Shown: positions 27,982 to 35,673 of the stretch, one piece after another
How the letters are laid out: each line of letters opens with the position of its first letter
Position numbering within the stretch: position 1 is the first letter of the stretch
NCBI GenBank assembly: GCA_023435985.1
Contig: JAEZKY010000381.1
Location: 9,964-73,963, forward strand
Direction of reading: 5' to 3'
DNA length: 64,000 bases
Source: Bacillota bacterium
GTDB lineage: Bacteria > Bacillota > Clostridia > Clostridiales > Clostridiaceae
Position numbers and translations under genes: made by a program
The notes under the pieces: model-generated
Told to the model about the DNA's origin: nothing
Databases searched by the model: none
What the model saw: the letters and a program-made list of their open reading frames with translations, nothing else

Positions 27982-28095
27982 AGCTCTCAATTCCTTTCAT
28001 TGTATATATCTTTTATATATGGATTAATATCCATATTATTACTATCGTCATCAGTTTCAATATCTTTACTTTTTTATATAAATTATCAAAATAAC

Positions 28096-28713
28096 TTATT
28101 CTATAGCTTCTAAAATTTCTATATTTTCTGCTATATTTAAAACATGTATCTCAATTCTATCTTTTACTTTTATATTTAATGAACTTTTATTATCCTTAAT
28201 AAAGATTATCCCTTCTTTATTCATGTTTTTTATTTTACTTCGTGAAATTCCAAGTTTATCACTCAAAAGCTTGTCTACCCTAAGCTCTATTAAATACTTG
28301 CAATCAATTTCAATAATAAGTTCATTTTCATTACTATAATATGCTTTTGATTTCTTTTAGATTAATTCATAATCAATATCTTCTAGAATAACTTCAGTTT
28401 TATTTTTATTATACATGCTTAAATTAAAAGCATATTCTCTAACTAATTCCTTATCATTAGAAAGAAATTTTTCATACTCATATTTATTAATATCATGTGG
28501 TTTTACTCTTTCATATATTGCCATATTCCATGTTGATTTACATTTTTCACATTGATAAATCAACCAAATATCAATGCTGTTTTTATTTGCATTTACTCTA
28601 AATTTTTCACTATTTATATAGTATGCTTTTTCATTACATTTAGGGCAATTCCTTCTTACCATAGGCAAATTTTTAGGGATTAGTTCCCATTGATATTTTT
28701 TTAAATAGCTCAT
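28096..28713 (-). pseudogene. DUF1062 protein with C-terminal S4-like domain, split by in-frame TAA
   Basis: The first 118 codons (start 28713, AGGAGGAG upstream) encode the DUF1062 core: zinc-ribbon-like Cys pairs (RRNCPKCNEKAYY...QCEKCKSTWN) and FRVNANKNSIDIWLIYQC. A TAA at 28359-28357 ends it, but the same frame continues for 86 codons with 'IELRVDKLLSDKLGISRSKI' and 'KVKDRIEIHVL', an S4/RluA-like RNA-binding pattern; no separate start codon or ribosome site exists for that part. DUF1062 proteins are about 190-210 residues, matching the joined length of 205. The gene is preceded by the leader described below. Confidence 0.65.
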
Positions 28714-28721
28714 TTTGCTCC

Positions 28722-28834
28722 TCCTAAGTCTTCAATTGTTTAGGATTTGCAAAGGCTATTTCATCATATTTTTATCATAATGCAATAGCCTCTGCTATGC
28801 ATAAAAAATATCTATTGTCATAAATAATTCCTCC
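28722..28834 (-). promoter_or_regulatory. Leader-peptide attenuator element upstream of DUF1062
   Basis: In order on the minus strand: Shine-Dalgarno (28834-28830), 8-codon ORF (28821-28795), a conserved hairpin GCATAGC-AGAG-GCTATTGC (28800-28782), a distal arm AATAGCCTTTGC (28760-28749) that can pair instead with GCAGAGGCTATT, and TCCTAA (28745-28740) that can pair with TTAGGA (28727-28722) overlapping the ribosome site of the DUF1062 gene. All elements recur at 29227-29349. Confidence 0.6.
28795..28821 (-). CDS. Leader peptide MTIDIFYA
   Basis: 8-codon ORF with an ideal ribosome site (GGAGG, 8-nt spacing). Its last codon and stop (GCA TAG) lie inside the 5' arm of the conserved hairpin, so a ribosome finishing it would open that hairpin. 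Same codon number as the leader at 29308-29334, but a different peptide. Confidence 0.55.
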   Translation of the reverse strand: MTIDIFYA

Positions 28835-28906
28835 AATCTTTTTCTATGTATATTTTATCAACACTGCATATTACATAAAACCTCATTCTTGTTTTATAAA
28901 TAAAAA

Positions 28907-28938
28907 TACGCCACCTAATACAAATTAGATAGCGTACT
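28907..28938 (-). terminator. Hairpin after the CD3324-family gene
   Basis: TACGC...CTAAT / ATTAG...GCGTA stem with an internal loop, 8 nt beyond the stop at 28947 and followed by TATTTTTATTT on the minus strand. Confidence 0.6.
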
Positions 28939-28946
28939 TTCTATTA

Positions 28947-29219
28947 TTATATATTCTTTTTTTGTAAAATAATTCTTTGTATAGTTTTGGGTGATAAATA
29001 ATATGTTTCTGAAAGGCTTTGAATAGATATTCCTGATAAATAATCTTCATATATCTTATTGTTTCTAACCAAAAATTCTTCTTTACTCTTGATTAGCTCC
29101 CCCCATGCCATTTTATTCTCTTCCTTTTTGGGTATATAAATGCATTCACCATCCACATATTCTTGTATAATTCTCAATATATTTTCAGGGAAAACATCCC
29201 TAGCACTCGAATAGCCCAT
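28947..29219 (-). CDS. CD3324-family HTH protein
   Basis: 90 residues. N-terminal half 'LRIIQEYVDGECIYIPKKEENKMAWGE' is the CD3324 family signature; the C-terminal half 'NNKIYEDYLSGISIQSLSETYYLSPKTIQRIIL' reads as a helix-turn-helix. Such proteins are common in Clostridia, probably DNA-binding, function unknown. AGGAGG is 8 nt before the ATG. Preceded by a conserved leader (29227-29349) shared with the DUF1062 gene. Confidence 0.82.
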   Translation of the reverse strand: MGYSSARDVFPENILRIIQEYVDGECIYIPKKEENKMAWGELIKSKEEFLVRNNKIYEDYLSGISIQSLSETYYLSPKTIQRIILQKKNI

Positions 29220-29226
29220 TACCTGC

Positions 29227-29349
29227 TCCTCCTAAATTTAATACTATTTTAGGTTCGAGCAAAGACTATTTCATAATTTAATTATTTACTTTATGCAATA
29301 GCCTCTGCTATGCACAAATAACAGGTGTATTCATAAAAGCCATGCCTCC
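29227..29349 (-). promoter_or_regulatory. Leader-peptide attenuator element upstream of CD3324-family gene
   Basis: Same order of parts as at 28722-28834: Shine-Dalgarno (29349-29345), 8-codon ORF (29334-29308), the identical 21-nt hairpin block (29313-29293), the arm AATAGTCTTTGC (29270-29259), whose single C-to-T difference keeps a G-U pair, and CCTAAA (29253-29248) that can pair with TTTAGG (29236-29231) overlapping the gene's ribosome site. Confidence 0.6.
29308..29334 (-). CDS. Leader peptide MNTPVICA
   Basis: 8-codon ORF, GGAGG 10 nt upstream, ending GCA TAG inside the conserved hairpin. An in-frame ATG at 29343 is only 1 nt from the ribosome site and is unlikely to be used. Confidence 0.55.
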   Translation of the reverse strand: MNTPVICA

Positions 29350-29570
29350 TTTTCGCATGTCAATCATATAGATTTTCATTTAAATATGTGTTTTATCACA
29401 TTTATATTATATACAAGTTATACAAAACTTACCATAATGGATTCAGATTTTTGTATTGAGTATATTTTTTATACTAACACAGAAAAAATCTTCATACTTG
29501 TATATTTATTGCCATCTATTATATCATTATTTTGTAAACTACAAATAAGACACGAAAAAGGAGCGATTAT

Positions 29571-30077
29571 ATGAATTTTGAGGAAATAGATTTAAAGACC
29601 TTTGACTTTAACCCTTTTATAAAAGTAGAGGATTGGGCTCTTCTAACGGCTGGAACGGAAAGCAAATTTAACATGATGACTGTTACTGGTGTAATGTGCG
29701 GAAAATTTTTTCTAAAGCCAATGATGCAGGTATATGTTCATCCAGACAGGTATTCCTACCAGTTTTTAAATGATAATGATTACTTTACCGTGTCATTTTT
29801 TGATGTTCCCCGTCATCCTGCTTTACAAATCTGTGGAACACTGCATGGCAATGAGTGTGATAAAGTAGCCGAGTCTGGGCTTCACCCAATTCCATTTGAA
29901 AACACAGTTATTTTTGAAGAGGCCAAAATAATCTTCGTATGCAAAAAAGTCTATCATACAGATGTAGATAAAGATAATTTTGATTCACAGCAATTATTTA
30001 ACGAATACTACAAGGATTCATCAACATTTCATAGAATTTATTTAGGTCAAATTGAAAAAGTATTGTGCCACAAATAA
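29571..30077 (+). CDS. Flavin reductase-like FMN-binding protein
   Basis: 168 residues, split-barrel flavin-reductase fold. Visible features: WALLTAGTESKFNMMTVTGV (FMN phosphate region), 'MMQVYVHPDRYSYQFLNDNDYFTVSFFD', then a GHxS-like section replaced by 'CDKVAESGL'. Likely an NAD(P)H:flavin oxidoreductase or an FMN-binding electron carrier; partner unknown. AAAGGAG upstream of ATG 29571. Monocistronic on the plus strand. Confidence 0.85.
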   Translation: MNFEEIDLKTFDFNPFIKVEDWALLTAGTESKFNMMTVTGVMCGKFFLKPMMQVYVHPDRYSYQFLNDNDYFTVSFFDVPRHPALQICGTLHGNECDKVAESGLHPIPFENTVIFEEAKIIFVCKKVYHTDVDKDNFDSQQLFNEYYKDSSTFHRIYLGQIEKVLCHK

Positions 30078-30195
30078 CTAAAGCATAATATTTAAGAGAA
30101 CCTCCTCCCTCTAGAGTTGGTTCTCCCACTAAAATACAGACTATATTTATTATTAGTTACATATATGAGATTCACTTCATAAAAATGAATTATTC

Positions 30196-31170
30196 CTAGT
30201 CTAAGTTTAAGATTGTTTCAGTTTTGTTTAGTTTTGTTAATTCAACACTTGTCCTCCATAGATCCTTCATATTTTCTTTGTTATAGGAAAGCTCCGAAGA
30301 TTTTATTTCCTTTGTGCCTTGAAAATATTTACCTGTAACTTCGTTTAATTCAGGATTAATCACTAAAGATGCTAATGCTTTACCTGATTTGTCAGCAGTA
30401 TTAGCATTTGGTCGAAATAAAGTAGTAACAGGAAGAATATAGTCACAAACAAATTTCATTAAAGGAGGAAAGGTTCGAGAAAACCCTGTACCTGGCATCT
30501 GTCCAGGATCAAAAGCATTTACTGCAATATTCTTATTAGTTTGCTTTTTTATTCTTTCAGCTAACTCATAAGTGCAGTATATATTACATAATTTTGAAGT
30601 AGTGTATCGACGTTGACCGATTAACATCATATTTTTATTTTCACTGGTTTCTTTAGGATAAGCTAATAATCTGCCATTCTCGTATACAGGCTCAGCTATC
30701 CCTGTTTTTCGTAATGGGTCATGAGTTGCGCTACTAACAAAAACTATTCTACCTGAATTCATAATTTTTTCTGATAGCATATTAGCTAATAGAAAATGTC
30801 CAAGATGATTAGTTCCAAAGGTACTTTCAAAGCCATCCTTAGTATAATGAGTTTTATCAACCATGATTAATCCCGCATTGCAAACTAGTGCATATAGTGA
30901 TGGATAATCTGAATTCGAAAATTTGCTTACAAAATTTCTTACAGATTCTAAAGATGCAAGGTCAAGTTCCAAAGAAGTTATATTATTATTATTCGTTTCC
31001 TTAATTAGTGAATTTACTGATTCCTTTGCTTTAGCTACATTACGGCAAGCTAGTATAACATTATTATTTTTATTGGCTTTAGCAATGTGTTTAGCACATG
31101 CATAACCTAATCCTGAGTTCCCCCCAGTTATAATAATGGTTTTTTTATTTGAATTCATTTCAGTTAACAT
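30196..31170 (-). CDS. Short-chain dehydrogenase/reductase (retinol/protochlorophyllide-type)
   Basis: 324-residue Rossmann-fold NAD(P)(H) oxidoreductase. TGGNSGLGYACA (~15-26) cofactor motif, CNAGL (~90-94), FVSSAT Ser region, and catalytic YTTSK (Tyr ~188, Lys ~192). The length and 'FGTNHLGHFLLANML' motif are like extended retinol-dehydrogenase-type SDRs. GAAGGAG precedes ATG 31170. Divergent from a TetR regulator, with two shared operators in between. Confidence 0.9.
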   Translation of the reverse strand: MLTEMNSNKKTIIITGGNSGLGYACAKHIAKANKNNNVILACRNVAKAKESVNSLIKETNNNNITSLELDLASLESVRNFVSKFSNSDYPSLYALVCNAGLIMVDKTHYTKDGFESTFGTNHLGHFLLANMLSEKIMNSGRIVFVSSATHDPLRKTGIAEPVYENGRLLAYPKETSENKNMMLIGQRRYTTSKLCNIYCTYELAERIKKQTNKNIAVNAFDPGQMPGTGFSRTFPPLMKFVCDYILPVTTLFRPNANTADKSGKALASLVINPELNEVTGKYFQGTKEIKSSELSYNKENMKDLWRTSVELTKLNKTETILNLD

Positions 31171-31213
31171 AATTACACTCCTTCTCTAAAAGTGGGACTA
31201 GTATATTTTGTTA

Positions 31214-31264
31214 TTGACACCGTCAACTTAAATTCATTATAATCTCGAACATTGACAGTGTCAA
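31214..31264. promoter_or_regulatory. Overlapping divergent promoters with two operators (SDR / TetR)
   Basis: TTGACACCGTCAA (31214-31226) and TTGACAGTGTCAA (31252-31264) are near-perfect inverted repeats 38 nt apart. The first contains the plus -35 (TTGACA, 18-bp spacer, TATAAT 31238-31243); the second, read on the minus strand, contains the other -35 (TTGACA, 17-bp spacer, TATAAT 31241-31236). The -10 boxes overlap. A TetR dimer on either site would block one promoter. Confidence 0.8.
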
Positions 31265-31307
31265 CATGATGTTGTAAAATTAATTATAAATATATTTGGA
31301 GGATACT

Positions 31308-31883
31308 ATGAAAAGCAGTAATGATACAAAACAAAAGCTAATTGATGTTACAAGACAAATGATTGATGTTAATGGTGTTGATTCAGTCAGTATGCGTGAT
31401 CTTGGAAAAGAAATGAATTTATCTAGAAGTGCGGTTTATGTATATTTTAAAAATAAAGACGATTTACTTGCAGCCATTGTGACTGAAAATTTTGAAATGC
31501 TAAAAAATCGCCTTTGCAAATCAATTGAAGAAATAAATAATCCAAGAAAGCTTGTTTATGAAGTTTTATATACTTTTTATGATTATGGGATAAATAATCA
31601 AGAGCATTGTGAATTAATGTTCCGCAAACAATGGCCTAAAGATCAATATCCTAACCTACACATTTCAGCCGTTGAAGTATTTGAACTCATCTATAAATCT
31701 TTAGAAAAAGCTTATGATCAAAAATGCACTATTAGTAAATCTCCGAAACAATTGACAGCAATGGCATCTGCATTTATTTACGGTCTGGCTGAGCTTAATT
31801 CTACTGGACATCTAGAACCTGAGAAAGGATTAGATGATCCAACTGGTTTAATTAATTCATTTTTAGATTTAATTTTTCTATAA
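31308..31883 (+). CDS. TetR-family regulator of the SDR gene
   Basis: 191 residues. N-terminal HTH ~10-55 (LIDVTRQMIDVNGVDSVSMRDLGKEM, SRSAVYVYFKNKDDLLAAI), C-terminal ligand domain of the TetR_C type (WHG-like). Start at ATG 31308, GGAGGA upstream; the longer TTG frame reads through the ribosome site. Expected to repress itself and the divergent SDR gene through the two operators listed above. Confidence 0.9.
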   Translation: MKSSNDTKQKLIDVTRQMIDVNGVDSVSMRDLGKEMNLSRSAVYVYFKNKDDLLAAIVTENFEMLKNRLCKSIEEINNPRKLVYEVLYTFYDYGINNQEHCELMFRKQWPKDQYPNLHISAVEVFELIYKSLEKAYDQKCTISKSPKQLTAMASAFIYGLAELNSTGHLEPEKGLDDPTGLINSFLDLIFL

Positions 31884-32078
31884 GTTTATAAACAATTTTC
31901 TTTATAAACTGGTACGCCCAAAAATTCCCGTCAATGGCTTATATAGTGAGGGTTATGCACTTTTAATTATTATATAAAAACTTTACTTATTCATGATAGG
32001 GTTTGCTATATCAGTAACAAGTGATATAACTTTTAATGTACCCTTTTTTAGTATTGCGTAATACTTGTACAACAAAAA

Positions 32079-32113
32079 AATACCACAAATTCATTTTATT
32101 GAATAATGCGGTA
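32079..32113 (-). terminator. Terminator of the flavodoxin-like gene
   Basis: ATACC-stem hairpin with an inner ATTCA/TGAAT stem, ~30 nt after the stop at 32144, with a T run on the minus strand. A homologous hairpin follows the other flavodoxin-like reductase gene at 35593-35617. Confidence 0.65.
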
Positions 32114-32143
32114 TCCTGATTTATTATTTCATTAAGTTTAACA

Positions 32144-32908
32144 TTACTTCAATATTCTACTAATAAGAGAGACAATAGAATTTTTGATTTTTCCCATATG
32201 CACTTTATAATAATAATTTTCTTTACTATCCAACCATCCCTTATCACTCCAAAATTTAAAATCAGCAGAACTTTGTGGCGCCTTTGAAAATGCCCTTTGC
32301 TGCATTTTGAAAGTTAAAAGTTTAATAAACGATGGCTTTATAACCTCTGTATTAATTATTTTGCTGTAGAACAAATCCACTTGTTTATTCAATTTTTTCA
32401 TTTCCTTCATTGACTTTATATTATCCCTTTCATGCAGTGGAGCATAAGTTAATCCAACTTTTGCACAGGTTATAAATCCCATCGTGCCAATTATAAAGGA
32501 TAATATACTTCCCACAACTCCTAATCCTACTGAACCAGTTGATATGACTACCATTGCCTTCTTTCCATGAAAATCAGGTCGGTGACATCTATAAGCAAAG
32601 CGATCTAGAAAGTTCTTCATAATCCAGGATAAATTATACGTATATACTGGCGAGCTAAATATTACGGAATCAGCTTGTTTCATTTTAAATTCAAGGTCAT
32701 TCCTATCATCCTTTAGCGGGCAGTTTTCTTCACCTTTTTCAATGCATATAAAGCACCCTTTGCAAGTATTAATATTGGTATTACTCAATTGCACATATTC
32801 AAATTCAATTGTATTATTCTTTTCTACTAATTTTTGTTCAATTAGTTTAACAGTCTTATAAGTATTACCGTTGATTCTGGGACTCCCAATTATAGCCAAT
32901 ATATTCAT
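32144..32908 (-). CDS. NAD(P)H-dependent FMN reductase-like flavoprotein
   Basis: 254 residues. Flavodoxin-like fold: GSPRINGNTYKTV (FMN phosphate loop, ~7-19), CKGCFICIEKGEENC (Cys-rich insert), SPVYTYNLSWIMKNFLDR (flavin-binding loop). A C-terminal extension of ~70 residues is beyond the usual iron-sulfur flavoprotein/WrbA-like size. Start ATG 32908 with GGGGGAAAG upstream. Redox partner unknown. Single gene. Confidence 0.82.
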   Translation of the reverse strand: MNILAIIGSPRINGNTYKTVKLIEQKLVEKNNTIEFEYVQLSNTNINTCKGCFICIEKGEENCPLKDDRNDLEFKMKQADSVIFSSPVYTYNLSWIMKNFLDRFAYRCHRPDFHGKKAMVVISTGSVGLGVVGSILSFIIGTMGFITCAKVGLTYAPLHERDNIKSMKEMKKLNKQVDLFYSKIINTEVIKPSFIKLLTFKMQQRAFSKAPQSSADFKFWSDKGWLDSKENYYYKVHMGKIKNSIVSLISRILK

Positions 32909-33073
32909 ATCTCTTTCCCCCAAATATTTCACTCGTTAATAATTTTACAATTTGTAAGACAATTAAATTTCGTCCAAATATATTTTCATTGTAACATATT
33001 TTGTAAATATCACACTATTCAATTTTCAAAGAACATTTTCATAATTTGCTACGTCATTTCTACAAATTATCCA

Positions 33074-33268
33074 TTACTTTTTTCCTACTACAATACCAAT
33101 GAATGCTTCCAAAAAAACACCTACTACTATGCCTATACCAATTTTATTAAAGACTACACCTAATCCAGCACCTATTGCCAGGCCAATTATTATATATTTT
33201 GTGTCAATCCTTTCACATCTCTTGTTTATATATAAAATGATTCTATATTTTCTATTTACTAATTTCAT
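33074..33268 (-). CDS. Small Gly-rich membrane protein
   Basis: 64 residues or fewer; C-terminal two-thirds are two hydrophobic segments rich in GxxxG-type spacing (IIGLAIGAGLGVVFNKIGIG, IVVGVFLEAFIGIVVGKK). The only ATG overlaps the end of the preceding gene by 17 nt and has no ribosome site, so it would depend on translational coupling, or the true start is an internal non-ATG codon. Function unknown. Confidence 0.45.
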   Translation of the reverse strand: MKLVNRKYRIILYINKRCERIDTKYIIIGLAIGAGLGVVFNKIGIGIVVGVFLEAFIGIVVGKK

Positions 33269-33611
33269 CTATTATTAATGATTTTGAAATATACATCGCC
33301 TTTATTATGCCCTTAAGACGAGTGTGATGAGAAGTACCCTCCGCAAATTTCAGCTGTGTTTTTTCACATTTGCTGATAATTGAAGATATGGGAGCTATTG
33401 CATCTTTCACTTCTTCTTTTGTATATGTATCAATAACATCTTCATCTGCCATTAATGACTTTGAAATATATAATGCTTTTATCCTATTCTTAAGAAGTGT
33501 GTGTTGCGAGGTACCCTTCTCAAATTTCGGCTGCATTTTTTCACAATTACTAATAGTTGAAGATACAACTCGTAGTGCCTCTTTAAGCTCTTCTCTTGTG
33601 TATTTTTCCAT
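33252..33611 (-). CDS. Hypothetical protein made of two tandem copies of a ~57-residue unit
   Basis: 119 residues. Copy 1 (1-57) and copy 2 (61-117) align along their length: 'YTREELKEALRVVSSTISNC' with 'YTKEEVKDAIAPISSIISKC', 'KGTSQHTLLKNRIKALYISK' with 'EGTSHHTRLKGIIKAMYISK'. Homologs of about one unit are what I would expect, so an internal duplication is likely. No known motif; helical, soluble. GGAGGT 9 nt upstream. Its 3' end overlaps the small membrane protein frame. Confidence 0.75.
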   Translation of the reverse strand: MEKYTREELKEALRVVSSTISNCEKMQPKFEKGTSQHTLLKNRIKALYISKSLMADEDVIDTYTKEEVKDAIAPISSIISKCEKTQLKFAEGTSHHTRLKGIIKAMYISKSLIIDEISK

Positions 33612-33848
33612 AAAGTTTTACCTCCTCAGAATTTATTTATTTCTATTCTATTACAAATGTTAACTTAATTATAGCAAACTTCACTTTGCATTAAATTTAT
33701 GACTTAGATTATTGAATTTAAATAATGCCATTTTCCGCTATATGGACTTTTGGGCCAGCCTTTTTACATAATTCCTGTCATTCATATATAGATACCGTAA
33801 TCCAATATTCAACTTATTATATATAATTATTAGAAAATTTCCTAGACA

Positions 33849-33900
33849 TCAAAAAAGTCCTTGTAAACGCCGAAAAATCGACATTTTCAAGAACTTTAAA
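33849..33900 (-). terminator. Terminator of the esterase-padR operon
   Basis: Long imperfect hairpin (AAAGTTCTTG... / ...CAAGGACTTT with inner pairing) followed by T's on the minus strand, starting at the stop of the PadR gene. Confidence 0.7.
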
Positions 33901-34422
33901 TCAATTTTCATTTCTTATATCTTTTAATAGTCCTTCAAACCACTTTACATTTACTAAATGATGAGAATGTGAATTTTCCAACATTTTTCTAAAATATGTA
34001 GGAATAGTTTCATCATACTCAAGAGATTGTTCTAATAAAGAAATTTTCTTTTTAGTTTGTTCAATTTGTATTTCTATTAGTTTGGTTAGCTCCTCGCTTT
34101 TATATTCATTAGCAAACAACATTGCTGCATAAAAAGATAAGTTTATATAATCTGTCTTAGATCCATACTTATACATTAATTTTTCAAATTCCTTATCTCC
34201 TAGTTCAGTTATAATGTAATTATTCGTTTCTCTAGTATTGTCTGATCTATTAACTTTTTTAATATATTTTTTTTCTTCTAATTGTTGAAGATTGTAATAG
34301 AATGAACCTTTAGTGAAATTTGCTATATATTTATAGTGTCTCTCTTCCATTAAGGCTAATAATTCGTATCCATAAGAACCAGGGTTTTGTTTTAATAAAC
34401 CTAGAATTAGTAATGGTATCAA
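33901..34422 (-). CDS. PadR-family transcriptional regulator
   Basis: 173 residues from a TTG start at 34422, chosen because AAGGAGGTG lies 8 nt upstream and the product then begins MIPLLILGLLKQNPGSYGYE, the PadR N-terminus. Winged HTH ~1-85 with Y-G-Y-E-L and the wing KGSFYYNLQQLEEKKYI; C-terminal helices form the dimer domain. The longer ATG frame would overlap the upstream esterase gene. It lies ~55 nt behind the esterase gene and probably represses the shared promoter. Confidence 0.85.
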   Translation of the reverse strand: MIPLLILGLLKQNPGSYGYELLALMEERHYKYIANFTKGSFYYNLQQLEEKKYIKKVNRSDNTRETNNYIITELGDKEFEKLMYKYGSKTDYINLSFYAAMLFANEYKSEELTKLIEIQIEQTKKKISLLEQSLEYDETIPTYFRKMLENSHSHHLVNVKWFEGLLKDIRNEN

Positions 34423-34477
34423 AAAAAACACCTCCTTCATGTTCTTCATCAACATTATATTAACGGTTATTTCATAA

Positions 34478-35335
34478 TTATAAAGTTTTATCATTGTTCG
34501 CTTGCATAACTTGAGATACAAATTCCTCATATGATATTTTCCCTAATGCAAACTCCATGCTTTTTATATATATCTTTTCTGTTTTTGTATGTGTTCTAGC
34601 ATTATTTAGATTTAGCAGCTCATTTTCATTAATTAATGGCTTCAATACATGTTGCCTATTAGAAAAGGCTTCAAAATATCGTAAACCAAATTTTCTTTGA
34701 GAAATTGCGTTAATATGAATACCATCAGGATTAGAAGTTAAGCCTGCGGCTGTGACAAAGTAACAATTATCTTGTTCAAAAGCAAACTTTTGTAACTCTT
34801 CATTAATAAACTTATATTCAGTACAGCTTTTTCCAAATCCTTCTTTGCCTAAAAACTCTCCTAATCCCCCAATGATAATTGGAATATCTGGAGCATTTAA
34901 TTCCTTTCTAAAAGCCTCAATAATTAAAAGTAATTTTTTATAATATACTTTGTAGTTACCATTAAGACCATCACTTTCTCCTTGATGCCATAAAATTCCT
35001 GTGAGCTCACTACTTTGCATAGCAAATTTAGCTTCTGTTATTGCATGTCTAAAAAGAACTTCATCTACAGCCCACTCATCTAGTGTACTTCCACCTTCAG
35101 CACAAGGAATTAAACCAATAGTATCTTCTCCATTTTGACGACACCATGCATCTGAAAATGAACCAGCAAGACTTATTCCTGAAACAGGACGGTCATAATT
35201 GATGGGCTCCGTCATCATCTGCCATCTACCATTCCTGAGCATTTGTATTCTCTCATTATAAATGGGTGGCACCTCATGAATAAACCCGCGCCCTGCCATA
35301 TTTGACTGTCCTACCATTAGAAATGATTTAATCAT
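34478..35335 (-). CDS. SGNH-fold sialate O-acetylesterase-like carbohydrate esterase
   Basis: 285 residues. Catalytic Ser in the GDS-like block 'FLMVGQSNMAGRG' (Ser ~10), oxyanion region 'IPCAEGGSTLDEW', 'ILWHQGESD', and the Asp/His pair in 'DGIHIN'. This is the DUF303/CE6-like acetylesterase family acting on acetylated sugars. No signal peptide, so it is cytoplasmic. I prefer ATG 35335 (AGAGAGG 9 nt upstream) to 35344. First gene of an operon with padR. Confidence 0.88.
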   Translation of the reverse strand: MIKSFLMVGQSNMAGRGFIHEVPPIYNERIQMLRNGRWQMMTEPINYDRPVSGISLAGSFSDAWCRQNGEDTIGLIPCAEGGSTLDEWAVDEVLFRHAITEAKFAMQSSELTGILWHQGESDGLNGNYKVYYKKLLLIIEAFRKELNAPDIPIIIGGLGEFLGKEGFGKSCTEYKFINEELQKFAFEQDNCYFVTAAGLTSNPDGIHINAISQRKFGLRYFEAFSNRQHVLKPLINENELLNLNNARTHTKTEKIYIKSMEFALGKISYEEFVSQVMQANNDKTL

Positions 35336-35440
35336 TTTTTTCATCCTCTCTTTATCTCTACTAAGAAATGCTTCTGATTCTTAATAAATGTTAAGTATTT
35401 ACTTTGTTTATATATTAGTTATTCTTAATATATTTATCAT

Positions 35441-35497
35441 TAGTCTAATTAGACTAGTTACACTTAAATATTATAGTCCAATTAGACTAATTGTCAA
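35441..35497 (-). promoter_or_regulatory. Esterase-padR promoter with two palindromic operators
   Basis: TTGACA (35497-35492), 16-bp spacer, TATAAT (35475-35470) on the minus strand. One operator, TAGTCCAATTAGACTA at 35474-35489, fills the spacer; the second, the perfect palindrome TAGTCTAATTAGACTA at 35441-35456, begins just after the start site. The two are 33 bp apart, three helical turns, so a repressor would bind on one face. The co-transcribed PadR protein is the obvious candidate. Confidence 0.75.
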
Positions 35498-35592
35498 CTA
35501 TAACTTTTTTCTTAGCATTTATACTTGGTCTTGATTTATTATTTGCTTTTATTCAAAATATAAAACTTGAACTTGAAAAAGAGTGAACAAAA

Positions 35593-35617
35593 TCGCAAAT
35601 TCCTTTGAATAATGCGA
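35593..35617 (-). terminator. Terminator-like hairpin after flavodoxin-like gene
   Basis: TCGCA...ATTC / GAAT...TGCGA stem ~57 nt beyond the stop at 35674; same core as the hairpin at 32079-32113. The T tail is weak. Confidence 0.5.
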
Positions 35618-35673
35618 CTTTAAAATCTGTTATTTATTTTTATTGGTTAATAATACTATTGTGTGTTAGACAT

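Noticed and set aside
28765..28800. Leader hairpins as a simple intrinsic terminator
   Set aside because: No T run follows either hairpin; the identical block contains the leader-peptide stop codon, which fits translational control better.
29390..29408. ATGTG-N6-CACAT as a Crp/Fnr site
   Set aside because: Arms are only 5 bp and lack the full TGTGA/TCACA consensus; could be chance in A/T-rich DNA.
29386..29574. 62-codon plus-strand open frame before the flavin reductase gene
   Set aside because: No ribosome site, hydrophobic low-complexity product, overlaps the ribosome site and start of the real gene.
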